From Paraburkholderia sp. BL21I4N1 (GTDB taxonomy: Bacteria > Pseudomonadota > Gammaproteobacteria > Burkholderiales > Burkholderiaceae): a DNA stretch of 64,000 bases. Location of the stretch: assembly GCF_002973525.1 (NCBI RefSeq), contig NZ_PVEN01000002.1:372001-436000 (forward strand), in the 5' to 3' direction. Positions 8,593 through 18,604 of the stretch are shown here, piece after piece (the first letter of the stretch is position 1; the number at the start of each line of letters is the position of its first letter). The notes beneath the pieces were generated by a model. The model saw nothing but the letters and a program-made list of their open reading frames with translations, did not search any database and was not told the DNA's origin. The position numbers were made by a program, and so were the translations under genes.

Positions 8593-8960
8593 GTTGGCCT
8601 CCGTCTCTAGCAGAGTCGACTGTTATTGAGACTCAGTGTCGGGCAAATCGATTCCGTCAGGGTTTCAATTTGTAACGAACTACACGCAATCATCGTACCC
8701 AAAGCGCGTCGAAGGCGCGCGCAGGCTGCCAGGCGCCTTGATTCTTCGGCGTTTGCCGGAGGCAAGGGGGCGGCGCGCATAGCGCACCGCGGGCAGTTTT
8801 TACCGACGGTTACAAACCGTCAGCCGCTGCTGCCGCCGTTTTCAGCGATTTTTCCATGGCAGCATGAAAAACGCCCGGCATCGACCGGGCGTTTTTTTAG
8901 CTGCTTGCCAGATTCAGACTCAGGCGCAGAGATCGGCGCACACGAAGGCGCGCGACGATA
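8593..8960. other. Intergenic stretch between the glycine-zipper gene and lysS
   Basis: These 368 bases hold the promoter region of the minus-strand glycine-zipper gene at the left end and the lysS terminator (8867-8898) at the right. I see no convincing coding frame or RNA gene. Confidence 0.6.
8867..8898 (-). terminator. Terminator of lysS
   Basis: The arms AAAAACGCCCGG and CCGGGCGTTTTT pair around a six-base loop (8879-8884). On the minus strand it lies about 60 bp beyond the lysS stop and has a five-T tail; the plus-strand tail is seven T. Confidence 0.85.
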
Positions 8961-10487
8961 TCAGTCTTCGCGACGCAGATGCGGGAACAGAATCACGTCG
9001 CGGATGCTCGGGCTGTCGGTCAGCATCATCACCAGACGGTCGATGCCGATCCCGCATCCGCCGGCCGGCGGCATGCCGTATTCCAGTGCGCGAATGTAGT
9101 CCGCGTCGTAGAACATGGCTTCTTCGTCGCCGGCGTCTTTCTGGTCGACCTGCTTCTTGAAGCGGGCAGCCTGATCTTCCGGATCGTTCAACTCCGAGAA
9201 GCCGTTGGCGATTTCACGGCCGGTGATGAACAGCTCGAAACGCTCGGTGATGCCGGGCGCCGCGTCCGACGCGCGCGCCAGCGGCGACACTTCGACCGGG
9301 TAGTCGATGATGTAGGTCGGCTCCCACAGTTGCGATTCGGCGGTTTCTTCGAACAGCGCCAGTTGCAGCGAGCCGACGCCCGCGTTCAGGAACTGCGGCT
9401 TCGACGCGTCCACGCCGAACTTCTTCAGTTCGGTGCGCAGGAAGTCGCTGTCGGCCAGTTGATCGTTTGTGTATTGCGGCGCGTACTTCTGGATCGCCTG
9501 GGTGATCGTTAGGCGATGGAACGGCTTGGCCAGATCCAGTTCGCGACCCTGATAGGTGATCGTGGCGGTGCCGAGCGAGTCGATCGCCGCCTGGCGGATC
9601 AGTTGCTCGACGAAATCCATCAGCCACTTGTAATCGGTGTACGCCGCGTAGAACTCGATCATCGTGAATTCCGGATTGTGGCGCACGGAGACGCCTTCAT
9701 TGCGGAAGTTACGGTTGATCTCGAACACGCGCTCGAAGCCGCCAACCACGAGGCGCTTCAGATACAGTTCCGGCGCGATACGCAGGAACATTTGCATGTC
9801 CAGCGCGTTGTGGTGCGTGGTGAACGGCTTGGCCGCGGCGCCGCCCGGAATCGGGTGCAGCATCGGCGTTTCGACTTCCATGAAGTCGGCCTCGGACATG
9901 AACTTGCGGATCGACGAAATCGCCTTGGTGCGCGCGACGAACGTGGCGCGCGTTTCGGGCGTGACGATCAGGTCGACGTAACGCTGGCGGTACTTCATTT
10001 CCTGGTCGGCGAGACCGTGGAACTTGTCCGGCAGCGGACGCAGCGATTTCGACAGCAGACGCAGTTCGGTGCAGCGCACCGACAGCTCGCCCTTGTTGGT
10101 GCGGAACAGCACGCCGCGTGCGGCGACGATGTCGCCCATGTCCCACTTCTTGAACGCGTCGTACGTTTCCTGACCGATGTCGGCCGGCGTGATGAAGAAC
10201 TGGATCTGACCTGACCCGTCGCGTACGGTCGCAAAGCTGGCCTTGCCCATCACGCGCTTGAGCATCATGCGGCCGGCGATCGCGACTTCGAGCGGATTCG
10301 CTTCGAGCGTTTCCTTGTCGGTCTCGGCGTACTGCGTTTGCAGATCGGCGGCGTGGTGAGTGGGGCGGAAATCGTTCGGATAGGCGACGCCCTGCTCACG
10401 CAACTCGCGCAGCTTTTCGCGGCGCTCGCTCATGATCTTGTTGTCGTCGCCCTCGGGCGCCGCATTCGGCTGGGTCGGTTCGGTCAT
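8961..10487 (-). CDS. lysS: Lysyl-tRNA synthetase (class II)
   Basis: LysS charges tRNA-Lys with lysine for protein synthesis. It has 508 aa. An N-terminal anticodon-binding OB fold (about residues 60-190) precedes the class II catalytic core. Motif 2 is in [20 protein letters not shown] and motif 3 is in [14 protein letters not shown] near the C-terminus. The length equals the usual bacterial enzyme. It lies 135 bp downstream of prfB on the same strand, as in E. coli (recJ-prfB-lysS), so the two are probably cotranscribed. Confidence 0.97.
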   Translation of the reverse strand: MTEPTQPNAAPEGDDNKIMSERREKLRELREQGVAYPNDFRPTHHAADLQTQYAETDKETLEANPLEVAIAGRMMLKRVMGKASFATVRDGSGQIQFFITPADIGQETYDAFKKWDMGDIVAARGVLFRTNKGELSVRCTELRLLSKSLRPLPDKFHGLADQEMKYRQRYVDLIVTPETRATFVARTKAISSIRKFMSEADFMEVETPMLHPIPGGAAAKPFTTHHNALDMQMFLRIAPELYLKRLVVGGFERVFEINRNFRNEGVSVRHNPEFTMIEFYAAYTDYKWLMDFVEQLIRQAAIDSLGTATITYQGRELDLAKPFHRLTITQAIQKYAPQYTNDQLADSDFLRTELKKFGVDASKPQFLNAGVGSLQLALFEETAESQLWEPTYIIDYPVEVSPLARASDAAPGITERFELFITGREIANGFSELNDPEDQAARFKKQVDQKDAGDEEAMFYDADYIRALEYGMPPAGGCGIGIDRLVMMLTDSPSIRDVILFPHLRRED

Positions 10488-10622
10488 GATGGTTTGGTAT
10501 TCGGTGGCCCGCGGGGAACGCCCCCCATGCGGGTGGCCAGTCAGTGTAAAAACCTCAGGCGGTAAAAAGAGGCGGCGCGGCAGTGCAGGGCATGACCCCG
10601 GACACGACCGCGCCGTGTGCGC

Positions 10623-11727
10623 TTAAACGCCCTGTTTCAGGCTTGCGCTGATGAACGGATCGAGGTCGCCGTCGAGCACGCTCTTGGTATTGCTGATTTC
10701 GACGTTGGTGCGCAGATCCTTGATACGGCTGTTGTCCAGCACGTACGAACGGATCTGATGACCCCAGCCCACGTCGGTCTTGCCGGCTTCGAGCTTGTCC
10801 TGCTCTTCCTGACGCTTGCGGATTTCCGCTTCGTACAGGCGCGATTTCAGCATGGCCATCGCTTCGGCGCGGTTGCGGTGCTGCGAACGGTCGTTCTGGC
10901 ACTGCACGACGATGCCCGACGGCATGTGCGTGATACGCACCGCGGAGTCGGTCTTGTTGATGTGCTGACCGCCCGCGCCGGACGCGCGGTACGTGTCGAT
11001 ACGCAGATCGGCCGGGTTGATGTCGACTTCAATCGAGTCGTCGATTTCCGGATACACGAACACCGACGAGAACGACGTATGACGGCCGCCCGACGAGTCG
11101 AACGGCGACTTGCGCACGAGGCGGTGCACGCCGGTTTCGGTGCGCAGGAAGCCGTACGCGTATTCGCCCTCGATCTTGATCGTGGCGTTCTTGATACCCG
11201 CGACGTCGCCGTCGGTCTGTTCCAGCACTTCGGTCTTGAAGCCCTTGCGCTCGCAGTAGCGCAGGTACTGGCGTAGCAGCATGGATGCCCAGTCGCACGC
11301 CTCGGTGCCGCCGGCGCCGGCCTGGATATCCAGGAACGCGTTGTTCGGATCCGCCGGATTCGCGAACATGCGACGGAATTCCATGTCGCCGACGCGCGCT
11401 TCGAGCGCTTGCGCGTCGGTTTCGCAGGCGATCAGCGTTTCGTCGTCGGCTTCTTCACGGGCCATCTCGAACAGGTCGAGCGCGTCGCGCAGGTCGTCGT
11501 GCAGCGACGTGAGTTTGCCGACCGTGTCGTCGAGCAGCTTCTTTTCCCGGCCGAGCGCCTGGGCGTGTTTCGAGTCGTTCCAGACCGTCGGGTCTTCGAG
11601 TTCCCGGTTGACTTCGATTAGACGCAGTGCTTTGTCGTCGTAGTCAAAGATACCCCCGTAGGTCGGCCGCGCGCGCGCGCAGGTCCACCAGAGAGGCTTC
11701 GATCGCGTTGAGACGTTCCGCTTCCAT
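10623..11727 (-). CDS. prfB: Peptide chain release factor 2, made by programmed +1 frameshift
   Basis: RF2 ends translation at UGA and UAA. The reading frame starts at the ATG at 11727 ([16 protein letters not shown]), runs 27 codons to an in-frame TGA at 11644-11646 and continues in the +1 frame ([13 protein letters not shown]) to 10623. Skipping base 11646 gives 367 aa, against 365 for E. coli RF2. The GGQ motif that triggers peptide release is in [16 protein letters not shown], and the stop-codon recognition tripeptide SPF is in [10 protein letters not shown]. Both are intact. A TATAAT-like -10 lies at 11760-11765 on the minus strand. A single-frame gene caller would truncate it or merge it with upstream sequence. 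Confidence 0.97.
11644..11658 (-). promoter_or_regulatory. RF2 autoregulatory +1 frameshift site
   Basis: Read on the minus strand this is CGGGGGTATCTTTGA, followed by C. It contains the internal Shine-Dalgarno-like GGGGG, the slippery CTT codon and the poorly terminating UGA-C. When RF2 is scarce the ribosome slips from CTT to TTT and continues; when RF2 is abundant it terminates after 27 codons. The layout is the classical bacterial one. Confidence 0.95.
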
Positions 11728-11880
11728 GTCGATCTTTTATAGCTTCGTAAAAAGGGGAAATTATAGCCGATCGGCGCCCCCCGCCGATCACTCTTGAGCG
11801 ATCCGGCGCGGGTTTGGGGTTGATTTTGCGGAGATTTTCGCGGTTTCGGGCGGGACCGCGAGCGGGGTGCCCGCCGCTCG

Positions 11881-11916
11881 TTCGATTCGTTCGGCTCGTT
11901 CAGCTCGTTCAGCTCG
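11881..11916. repeat. Four tandem 9-bp units at the recJ 3' end
   Basis: The units are TTCGATTCG, TTCGGCTCG, TTCAGCTCG and TTCAGCTCG. The recJ stop codon (11909-11911 on the minus strand) falls inside the last unit, so changes in copy number would leave the protein intact. Confidence 0.8.
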
Positions 11917-13615
11917 CCGCGTGTTCGACGATCAGTTGCACGCGCGACACGCCGTTCCACGTATCGCTGGCGAGCCGGTAGGCGACGGTCGTGCGCGCGG
12001 GCAGCGTATCGGTATGGTTGAACCAGATCGCGTTGAAGCGCTGGCGGCCGCGCACGAGTTGCAGCTTGAGATGTTTGTCCTTCACCAGCGCCTGCGACGC
12101 GACCTCGAATTCGCCCGAAAACACCGGCGCGGGGAAGCCTTGGCCCCACACGGCGGCGTCGAGCATTTCGACGAATTGCGGCGTGAAGTAGGCGTCTTCC
12201 AGTTCGCCGTCGGTTTCCACGGTGCGCGACAGCGCCTCGGCCGACAACCATTCGCGGCCGACCGCCTCGAACGCGGCGGTGAAGCGCGGCACGTCGGCGG
12301 CGGCGAGCGTCAGGCCCGCGGCCATTGCGTGGCCGCCGAACTTGGCGATCAGGCCGGGCTCGCGCTTTGAGATCAGATCGAGCGCGTCGCGCAGATGGAA
12401 GCCCGAAATCGAGCGGCCCGAGCCCTTGACGGTCTGGCCGCTGTCGTCGGCGAGCGCGAAGGTGAACGAGGGCCGGTGGAATTTCTCCTTCAGGCGGCCC
12501 GCGACGATGCCGATGACGCCCTGATGCCAACTGGGATTAAACAGCGTGATGGTGGTGGCGCCGTCCGGCTCGATCGCGGACAGATCTTCCAGCGCCTGCT
12601 GCTGCATGCCGGCTTCGATTTCGCGGCGCTCGCGGTTCATCGTGTCGAGCTGCTGCGCGAGTTCCCATGCGCGGCCGATGTCGTCGGTGGTCAGACATTC
12701 GATGCCGAGCGACATGTCCGACAGACGGCCCGCGGCATTCAGCCGCGGTCCGAGCGCGAAGCCGAGGTCGAAGCCCGACGCGCTGCGCGCCTCGCGCGCG
12801 GCGGCGCGAAACAGCGCGGCGATGCCCGGCTGCATCTTGCCTTTGCGGATGCGCTGCAAGCCTTGCGCGACCAGCACGCGGTTATTGCCGTCGAGCTTGA
12901 CGACGTCGGCGACCGTGCCGAGCGCGACCAGATCGAGCAGGCCGTCCAGACGCGGCTCCGGACAGTCGTCGCCGAACGCGCCGCGACGCCGCAATTCCGC
13001 GCGCAACGCCAGCAGCACGTAAAACATCACGCCGACGCCGGCAATGCACTTGCTCGGGAACGTGCAGCCCGGCTGGTTCGGATTGACGATCGCGCGGGCG
13101 GCCGGCAGTTCGTCGCCGGGCAGATGGTGGTCGGTGACCAGCACGTCGATGCCGAGCGCGTTGGCCGCTTCCACGCCGTCGACGCTGGCGATGCCGTTGT
13201 CGACGGTAATCAGCAGTTCCGGTTTGCCCGACGGGTTGCGCGCAGCCAGCGCGACGATCTCCGGCGTCAGGCCGTAGCCATATTCAAAGCGGTTCGGCAC
13301 CAGATAGTCGATCTGGGCGCCGAACATGCGCAGCCCGCGCACCGCGACCGCGCAGGCGGTGGCGCCGTCGCAATCGTAGTCGGCGACCACCAGCATGCGG
13401 CGCTTCTGCTGGATCGCGTCGGCGAGCAACGCGGCGGCGTCTTCGCAGCCTTTGAGGCCGGCGGGCGGCACGAGCCGCGCGAGGCCGGTTTCGATTTCAT
13501 CGGGCATGCACACGCCGCGCGCCGCGTAAAGGCGCGCGAGCACCGGATGCAGGCCGTGGCGGGTGAGCACTTCGGCATCGACGGGGGAGCAGGCGCGCGT
13601 AACGATTCGTGTCAT
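11909..13615 (-). CDS. recJ: Single-strand-specific 5'-3' exonuclease RecJ
   Basis: RecJ degrades single-stranded DNA 5' to 3' in recombination (RecFOR pathway) and mismatch repair. The protein has 568 aa. DHH-superfamily motifs are present: [10 protein letters not shown] (motif I), the TVDNGIAS segment and the DHH triad in [12 protein letters not shown]; the DHHA1 region has [12 protein letters not shown]. All metal-binding residues appear intact. It lies upstream of prfB and lysS on the same strand and just downstream of an RpfE-type gene. The 3' end overlaps a tandem 9-bp repeat. Confidence 0.96.
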   Translation of the reverse strand: MTRIVTRACSPVDAEVLTRHGLHPVLARLYAARGVCMPDEIETGLARLVPPAGLKGCEDAAALLADAIQQKRRMLVVADYDCDGATACAVAVRGLRMFGAQIDYLVPNRFEYGYGLTPEIVALAARNPSGKPELLITVDNGIASVDGVEAANALGIDVLVTDHHLPGDELPAARAIVNPNQPGCTFPSKCIAGVGVMFYVLLALRAELRRRGAFGDDCPEPRLDGLLDLVALGTVADVVKLDGNNRVLVAQGLQRIRKGKMQPGIAALFRAAAREARSASGFDLGFALGPRLNAAGRLSDMSLGIECLTTDDIGRAWELAQQLDTMNRERREIEAGMQQQALEDLSAIEPDGATTITLFNPSWHQGVIGIVAGRLKEKFHRPSFTFALADDSGQTVKGSGRSISGFHLRDALDLISKREPGLIAKFGGHAMAAGLTLAAADVPRFTAAFEAVGREWLSAEALSRTVETDGELEDAYFTPQFVEMLDAAVWGQGFPAPVFSGEFEVASQALVKDKHLKLQLVRGRQRFNAIWFNHTDTLPARTTVAYRLASDTWNGVSRVQLIVEHAAS

Positions 13616-13657
13616 TCGGAAAGGCCGTGGGTCATGCGATCAATGTCGTGCAATCAA

Positions 13658-14734
13658 TCATTCGATGAAGAGCGACGCGAGCACCCGCCGCCGCCAGAAT
13701 TTACGCAGGTCGCCGCGCGTGACGGTGAGCGTCACCGAGCCGGTGTCGCCGCACAGGGTCAGGTCGAGTTCGCCGAGTTCGCCGGATTGCAGTGCGGCGA
13801 GCGCGGGGTCGAACCAGTCGGATTGCAGCGCGGCGAAGGCGTCGTTCCAGCGCGCCCAGTCCTGCTCGATGTAGGGCGCGGAGAAGGGATCGAGTTCGAC
13901 GAGGGTAGTGCCGGTAGCGGCGCTCTGCAGCGCGCTGAACGACGCCGGCGGCGCGCCCACCTCGACACCCGCCGTCAGCGCCAGACCGCGCGTGGCCGCC
14001 GCATCCGAAAGAACCCGCGCGAACGGACTGCGCACCGGCTGCAGCGCGCCTTGCGCGTGAAACCAGATCGAGTTAACCGCCGGCAGGCCTCGCGCCTCGC
14101 GGGCTTCGTTGACCGGATGCTCGAACCAGGCCATTTGCACTTCGTTCTGTAGCTTCATCCACGCGCGCGACCGTTCGCCGGAATGCGCCTCGTGCGGCAG
14201 CCAGATTTCGATGTTGCGGCCGCTCGCGCGTAGCGGCGACGCGCCCGCCAACGTGCCGAAACCGTCGCCGGACAGATACCAGCGAGCGGGACGCGGCGCT
14301 TCGATGCGCACGCCGAGTTCTTCGATCAAGGGCCGCGCGACCGCGAGCAGCGCACCGGCTTCGTCGTCGGACAAATCGAGCGAGGCGGGATCGATCAGCA
14401 CCAGATGATCGTGCGCGATACGCACATGCACCGGCTGCACGCAGGCCCATGTCGCCGCACCGGGGTCGCCGCCGTCGGCGCGCAGCATGTATGGCGCGAG
14501 CGGTGCTTCGTCGGCCGCTGGAGCGCCGCTGGGCAGCGCGCCGAATTGCCGGGCCACCCAGCGCTCGTGCGGCAGCGTGCGCTGAAAATCCTCGCCGACC
14601 ACGCGTTCCACCAGCGTCGCGCGAGCGATTAGCCGGTCGAGAGCGGGACTCTGTATGTCGTGTAGCGCGGTGGAGGCGTCCGCTGCGGCGGGCAGCGCGA
14701 AGGGGAGAAGAAGATGGAGACGGTTGGCGTGCAT
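13658..14734 (-). CDS. RpfE-type conserved protein
   Basis: The protein has about 358 aa and has no signal peptide or clear catalytic motif visible to me. It resembles the family named after Xanthomonas RpfE, also annotated in beta-proteobacteria as a distant phosphoglycerate-mutase-like regulatory protein. Segments such as RWYLSGDGFGTL, EIWLPHEAHSGERSRAWMKL and GLPAVNSIWFHAQG are the best-conserved-looking parts. Position next to recJ supports the assignment. The Met at 14734 (MHANRLHLLLP) is favoured over in-frame ATGs at 14746 and 14761. The biochemical role is unknown; in Xanthomonas the rpf name comes from regulation of pathogenicity factors. Confidence 0.7.
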   Translation of the reverse strand: MHANRLHLLLPFALPAAADASTALHDIQSPALDRLIARATLVERVVGEDFQRTLPHERWVARQFGALPSGAPAADEAPLAPYMLRADGGDPGAATWACVQPVHVRIAHDHLVLIDPASLDLSDDEAGALLAVARPLIEELGVRIEAPRPARWYLSGDGFGTLAGASPLRASGRNIEIWLPHEAHSGERSRAWMKLQNEVQMAWFEHPVNEAREARGLPAVNSIWFHAQGALQPVRSPFARVLSDAAATRGLALTAGVEVGAPPASFSALQSAATGTTLVELDPFSAPYIEQDWARWNDAFAALQSDWFDPALAALQSGELGELDLTLCGDTGSVTLTVTRGDLRKFWRRRVLASLFIE

Positions 14735-14818
14735 GATGCTGCGCATTGTAGGGCAAACCATTCCGGCTTTCCGGTAATGGCCGCTTTTCCGTGCCGGGTC
14801 CGGCGGCGGCTGATTCGC

Positions 14819-16051
14819 TCAGTCCGGGTGAAACTTCCGCAGAAAACGGAGCACCTGCAGGCGCGCCGGCATTTCAACGAATCGGTACGAAGCCGTCGCG
14901 ATCAGGAGCGAGACGCCGATGAACAGCACGCAGCGCGCGATCGCCATGCCGACGTGATCCGACAGGACGGTTTCTGGTGAAACGTGAAAGACCGGTTCGA
15001 CGTTGGTGTGAACGAGGTAAAGCGAATAGCTGATCTCGCCGATGAACAGCAACGGGGCAAACGTCAACACGCGTGAAGCGAACGCCTCGCTTCGGCTGAG
15101 AAAGAAGATGGCCGGGGGCACGGCGGCGACATAGCCGATATTCGTCGCGTTATCTTCGAACAGACGGGGCGCGTGAAACACGGACTCGCTGCCGAACGAC
15201 ACGACGATATAAGCGATACCCGCGAGCCCGGTGAGCATTCCAAGCCGCCGCACGAGACTCGGCACGGGCGCGTTTCTGGCCAGCCAGATTTCGGCGAGAC
15301 CCAGACCGGCAAAGAATTCAAAACAGCGGCCGTACGGCGAGTAGTAGATAAGCCAATAGTCGACGCTGAGCGTCGGCGACACACCGAATTTGCCGCCGAT
15401 CCAACTCTGCACGGCCGGCATTGAAGCGATCGCGATAAACAACGTGCGGCAGGCTACGCTTGCGATCACCACCATCACGCCGCGTGCCACGGAAGGCCCG
15501 CTCTTGCCACGCAAGATGATGACAGGCACGAAGACGAGATAGAAAAAAAGCTCGGCGCTTATCGACCACGCGGGGTTGCCGTAGTACTGCGATACGCTGA
15601 CGTTGATGCCATTGATGACCGCGTAGAACCAGGTCTGCACACCGATCAGGTAGAGCGGCAACGTGGTCATAAAGGTCGACGCGGAGGCGGCATCGCCCGT
15701 CGCGATAGACCTCGCGATGTTGAGCCCGAAGTTGAACAGCACATACACGATCAGCAGGGGGTAGAGACGTGCTATCCGCGCGAAGATGAAGCGGACCGTG
15801 CCGGCCGAAGGCGAACTCGCGATTCGGTGAGCATAGTTGTAATACATCACAAAGCCGCTCAGCACGAAGAATACCGTCATGCCGAGCAGCCCGGTCTTTA
15901 CGAACGCCGGCCGGGCCGACGAATGTCCGATCTGCGGCAACAGTAACGCGAGGTGATTGACGACGATCAACAGGGCCGCCAACCCTCGCAGGCTCGTCAG
16001 GGGCAGAATTTCGGGACGCTCCGAGGTGCCGGTGGGGTGGCTATTTGTCAT
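14819..16051 (-). CDS. Acyltransferase-3 family membrane protein
   Basis: This integral membrane protein (about 410 aa) has some ten hydrophobic segments. The family transfers acyl groups (often acetyl or succinyl) to sugars of lipopolysaccharide O-antigen, exopolysaccharide or other glycans. The N-terminal LTSLRGLAALLIVVNH carries the family R-x10-H pattern, and MTVFFVLSGFVMYY is the typical next helix. It stands alone on the minus strand with no glycan genes beside it, so the substrate is unknown. The Met at 16051 is chosen over an in-frame ATG at 16090; ribosome sites for both are weak. Confidence 0.85.
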   Translation of the reverse strand: MTNSHPTGTSERPEILPLTSLRGLAALLIVVNHLALLLPQIGHSSARPAFVKTGLLGMTVFFVLSGFVMYYNYAHRIASSPSAGTVRFIFARIARLYPLLIVYVLFNFGLNIARSIATGDAASASTFMTTLPLYLIGVQTWFYAVINGINVSVSQYYGNPAWSISAELFFYLVFVPVIILRGKSGPSVARGVMVVIASVACRTLFIAIASMPAVQSWIGGKFGVSPTLSVDYWLIYYSPYGRCFEFFAGLGLAEIWLARNAPVPSLVRRLGMLTGLAGIAYIVVSFGSESVFHAPRLFEDNATNIGYVAAVPPAIFFLSRSEAFASRVLTFAPLLFIGEISYSLYLVHTNVEPVFHVSPETVLSDHVGMAIARCVLFIGVSLLIATASYRFVEMPARLQVLRFLRKFHPD

Positions 16052-16532
16052 TGGTGGCCGCTGAGTCAGCTCGCGCGGCGCATTCCGCACGCCGCGCGAT
16101 TTTACGGTAGATACGCTGTCCGTCTATCTGCCGGGTATGAGCTTGACCGAAGCGCCGGATGGCCAAACAAGCCTTGCCGGGAAAAAGCGGAGCTGAAAGG
16201 TAAAGAGTGCGAGTATTCAACACGCTGCGTGAGCGCTATAACCTGCTTTAGCAGCGGCCGCGAGGCCGGAGTCGGCGAGTCCGCGGGATTGTATGGCAAA
16301 CTTCGCGCTTGATCGGCGGTGACGACCGCAATGGCCGGCTTTCAGACAACAATGAGAGGCGGCACGGAGCGGCGGCGGTGAACGGTGGCGCGCGCCTTGC
16401 TACGCGCTGGCGCGCCGCGCCGGAACCATCCGCGTCGCCGCGACACCAATGATCAATACGCTCGGGCCGCACGACAGGCGCTTCACGCCCGCGTGCGCGG
16501 CACAAAGCCGAAGAACGCAGAAAAGGATTCGC
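16052..16532. other. Intergenic stretch between the acyltransferase gene and lolC
   Basis: These 480 bases separate two divergent genes and should contain both promoters. I see no convincing ORF, hairpin with a T-tract, or RNA gene. An in-frame extension of lolC to 16449 is possible but lacks family character. Confidence 0.5.
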
Positions 16533-17786
16533 TTGAAATTTCCCTACGAATGGCAGATTGGCTGGCGCTACACCCGCGCCGGCAAACGCACGACCGGCAA
16601 CGGCTTCATCTCCTTCATCGCGCTGGTGTCGATGTCCGGCATCGCGCTCGGCGTCGCGGCGCTGATCGTCGTGTTGTCGGTGATGAACGGGTTCCAGAAA
16701 GAGGTGCGCGACCGCATGTTGTCGGTGCTCGCGCACGTCGAAATTTTTTCGCCGACCGGCTCGATGCCCAACTGGCAACTGACCGCGCAGGAAGCGCGTC
16801 AAAACAAGGAGGTCATCGGCGCGGCGCCGTACGTCGAGGCGCAGGCGCTGCTCACGCGTCAGGATGCCGTGAGCGGGGTGGCGCTGCGCGGCGTCGAGCC
16901 GTCGCTGGAGCCTGAAGTGTCCGACATCGGTAAGGAGATGAAAGGCGGCACGCTGAACGCGCTGGTTCCGGGCGACTTCGGCATCGTGCTGGGGGCCGAT
17001 CTCGCCACCAATCTCGGCGTGCAGGTCAACGACAAGATCACGCTGGTCGCGCCCGAAGGCACCATCACGCCCGCCGGCATGCTGCCGCGGCTGAAGCAGT
17101 TCACCGTGGTGGGCATCTTCGAATCCGGGCATTACGAGTACGACAGCACGCTTGCGCTAATCAATATCAAAGACGCGCAGGCGCTGTTCCGGCTGCCCGC
17201 GCCGACCGGTGTGCGCTTGCGCCTGACCGACATGCAGCGCGCGCCGGAGGTCGCGCACCAGCTCGCCCGGACCTTGTCTGGCGACCTCTATATTCGCGAC
17301 TGGACGCAGCAGAACAAGACCTGGTTCTCGGCGGTGCAGATCGAAAAACGCATGATGTTCATCATCCTCACGCTCATCATCGCGGTGGCGGCGTTCAATC
17401 TGGTGTCGTCGCTGGTCATGACCGTGACCAACAAGCAGGCCGATATCGCGATTCTGCGTACGCTCGGCGCGCAGCCTCGCTCGATCATGAAGATCTTCGT
17501 GGTGCAGGGCGTGACGATCGGCTTTATCGGCACGGCGACGGGCGTGGCGCTCGGCTGCCTGATCGCGTGGAGCATTCCATGGCTCGTGCCGATGATCGAA
17601 CACGTGCTCGGCGTGCAATTCCTGCCGCCGTCGGTGTACTTCATCAACGAACTGCCGTCGGAACTGATTCCGGCCGACGTCGCGCGGATCGGCATCATCG
17701 CCTTCCTGATGTCGGCGCTGGCAACGCTTTACCCGAGCTGGCGCGGTGCGAAAGTCCGTCCTGCGGAGGCGCTGCGCTATGAATGA
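16533..17786 (+). CDS. lolC: Lipoprotein-releasing system permease LolC/LolE family
   Basis: This is the membrane subunit of the LolCDE ABC transporter, which extracts outer-membrane lipoproteins from the inner membrane and hands them to LolA. It has 417 aa. The start is a TTG ([17 protein letters not shown]) six bases after AAGGA. There is one N-terminal transmembrane helix (about residues 25-48), a large periplasmic domain, then three C-terminal helices of the FtsX domain (from about residue 270). Only one such permease gene precedes lolD, so the complex may use a homodimer (a LolF-like arrangement). It overlaps lolD by 8 bp, so translation is probably coupled. Confidence 0.93.
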   Translation: MKFPYEWQIGWRYTRAGKRTTGNGFISFIALVSMSGIALGVAALIVVLSVMNGFQKEVRDRMLSVLAHVEIFSPTGSMPNWQLTAQEARQNKEVIGAAPYVEAQALLTRQDAVSGVALRGVEPSLEPEVSDIGKEMKGGTLNALVPGDFGIVLGADLATNLGVQVNDKITLVAPEGTITPAGMLPRLKQFTVVGIFESGHYEYDSTLALINIKDAQALFRLPAPTGVRLRLTDMQRAPEVAHQLARTLSGDLYIRDWTQQNKTWFSAVQIEKRMMFIILTLIIAVAAFNLVSSLVMTVTNKQADIAILRTLGAQPRSIMKIFVVQGVTIGFIGTATGVALGCLIAWSIPWLVPMIEHVLGVQFLPPSVYFINELPSELIPADVARIGIIAFLMSALATLYPSWRGAKVRPAEALRYE

Positions 17787-18522
17787 CCGAACCGCGACTT
17801 TACCCATGACTTCTCAGGACAACGCGCCGTATCCGTACGTGCTCGAAGCAACCGGCATTTCCAAGGCGTTCGTGCAGGGCGGTTTGAACGTGCAGGTGCT
17901 CAACAATACGCAACTGAGCGTGCGCCGCGGCGAGAAACTGGCAATCGTCGGCGCGTCGGGTTCCGGCAAGAGCACGTTGCTGCATGTGCTCGGCGGGCTC
18001 GACGATCCGAGCGCGGGCCAAGTGTCCGTGATGGGCAAGCCGTTCACGAAACTCTCCGAGCGCGAGCGCAACGACCTGCGCAATCGCGCGCTGGGTTTCG
18101 TCTATCAGTTCCACCATTTGCTACCGGAATTCACCGCGCTCGACAACGTCGCCATGCCGCTGCGGATTCGTCGCTTGCCGACCGAAGTCGCACGCCGCGA
18201 AGCGCTCGCGGTGCTGGAGCGGGTCGGCATGGGGCATCGCGCGAAACATCGGCCGGGCGAGTTGTCCGGTGGCGAGCGTCAGCGGGTGGCGATTGCACGG
18301 GCGCTGGTGACCAAACCCGCCTGCGTGCTCGCCGATGAACCGACCGGCAATCTCGACGGCGGCACCGCCGATACCGTGTTCAATTTGATGCTCGAACTGT
18401 CGCAGACCATGGAGACCAGCTTCGTGATCGTCACGCACGATCCCGAACTGGCTGGACGTTGCGACCGCATCATGCGGTTGCGCGAAGGCGTGCTCCATGA
18501 AGAGCCGCCGGTGCCGGTTTGA
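17779..18522 (+). CDS. lolD: Lipoprotein-releasing system ATPase LolD
   Basis: LolD is the ATPase that powers lipoprotein release by the LolC-type permease. It has 247 aa. Walker A is GASGSGKST, the ABC signature is [15 protein letters not shown], Walker B is [11 protein letters not shown] and the switch histidine is in VIVTHDPEL. The family-specific segment around [15 protein letters not shown] is conserved. The ATG at 17779 lies inside the lolC 3' end, preceded by GGAG. An in-frame start at 17746 would lie deeper in lolC and is less likely. Confidence 0.95.
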   Translation: MNDRTATLPMTSQDNAPYPYVLEATGISKAFVQGGLNVQVLNNTQLSVRRGEKLAIVGASGSGKSTLLHVLGGLDDPSAGQVSVMGKPFTKLSERERNDLRNRALGFVYQFHHLLPEFTALDNVAMPLRIRRLPTEVARREALAVLERVGMGHRAKHRPGELSGGERQRVAIARALVTKPACVLADEPTGNLDGGTADTVFNLMLELSQTMETSFVIVTHDPELAGRCDRIMRLREGVLHEEPPVPV

Positions 18523-18604
18523 GCGGTCGGTGACGCTGGCGATCTGATCGTTTCATCGTCTTGTTTTCTGATCGCCTAACGCTGCGCGCATAGCCGGACA
18601 CGCC

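Noticed and set aside
10623..12530. Long minus-strand frame that fuses RF2 to about 270 upstream codons
   Set aside because: The upstream part is out-of-frame recJ and intergenic sequence. The true RF2 start is the ATG at 11727 with a programmed frameshift.
12395..14152. 585-codon plus-strand ORF opposite recJ and the RpfE-type gene
   Set aside because: It is antisense to RecJ motifs that are intact on the minus strand; typical high-GC artefact.
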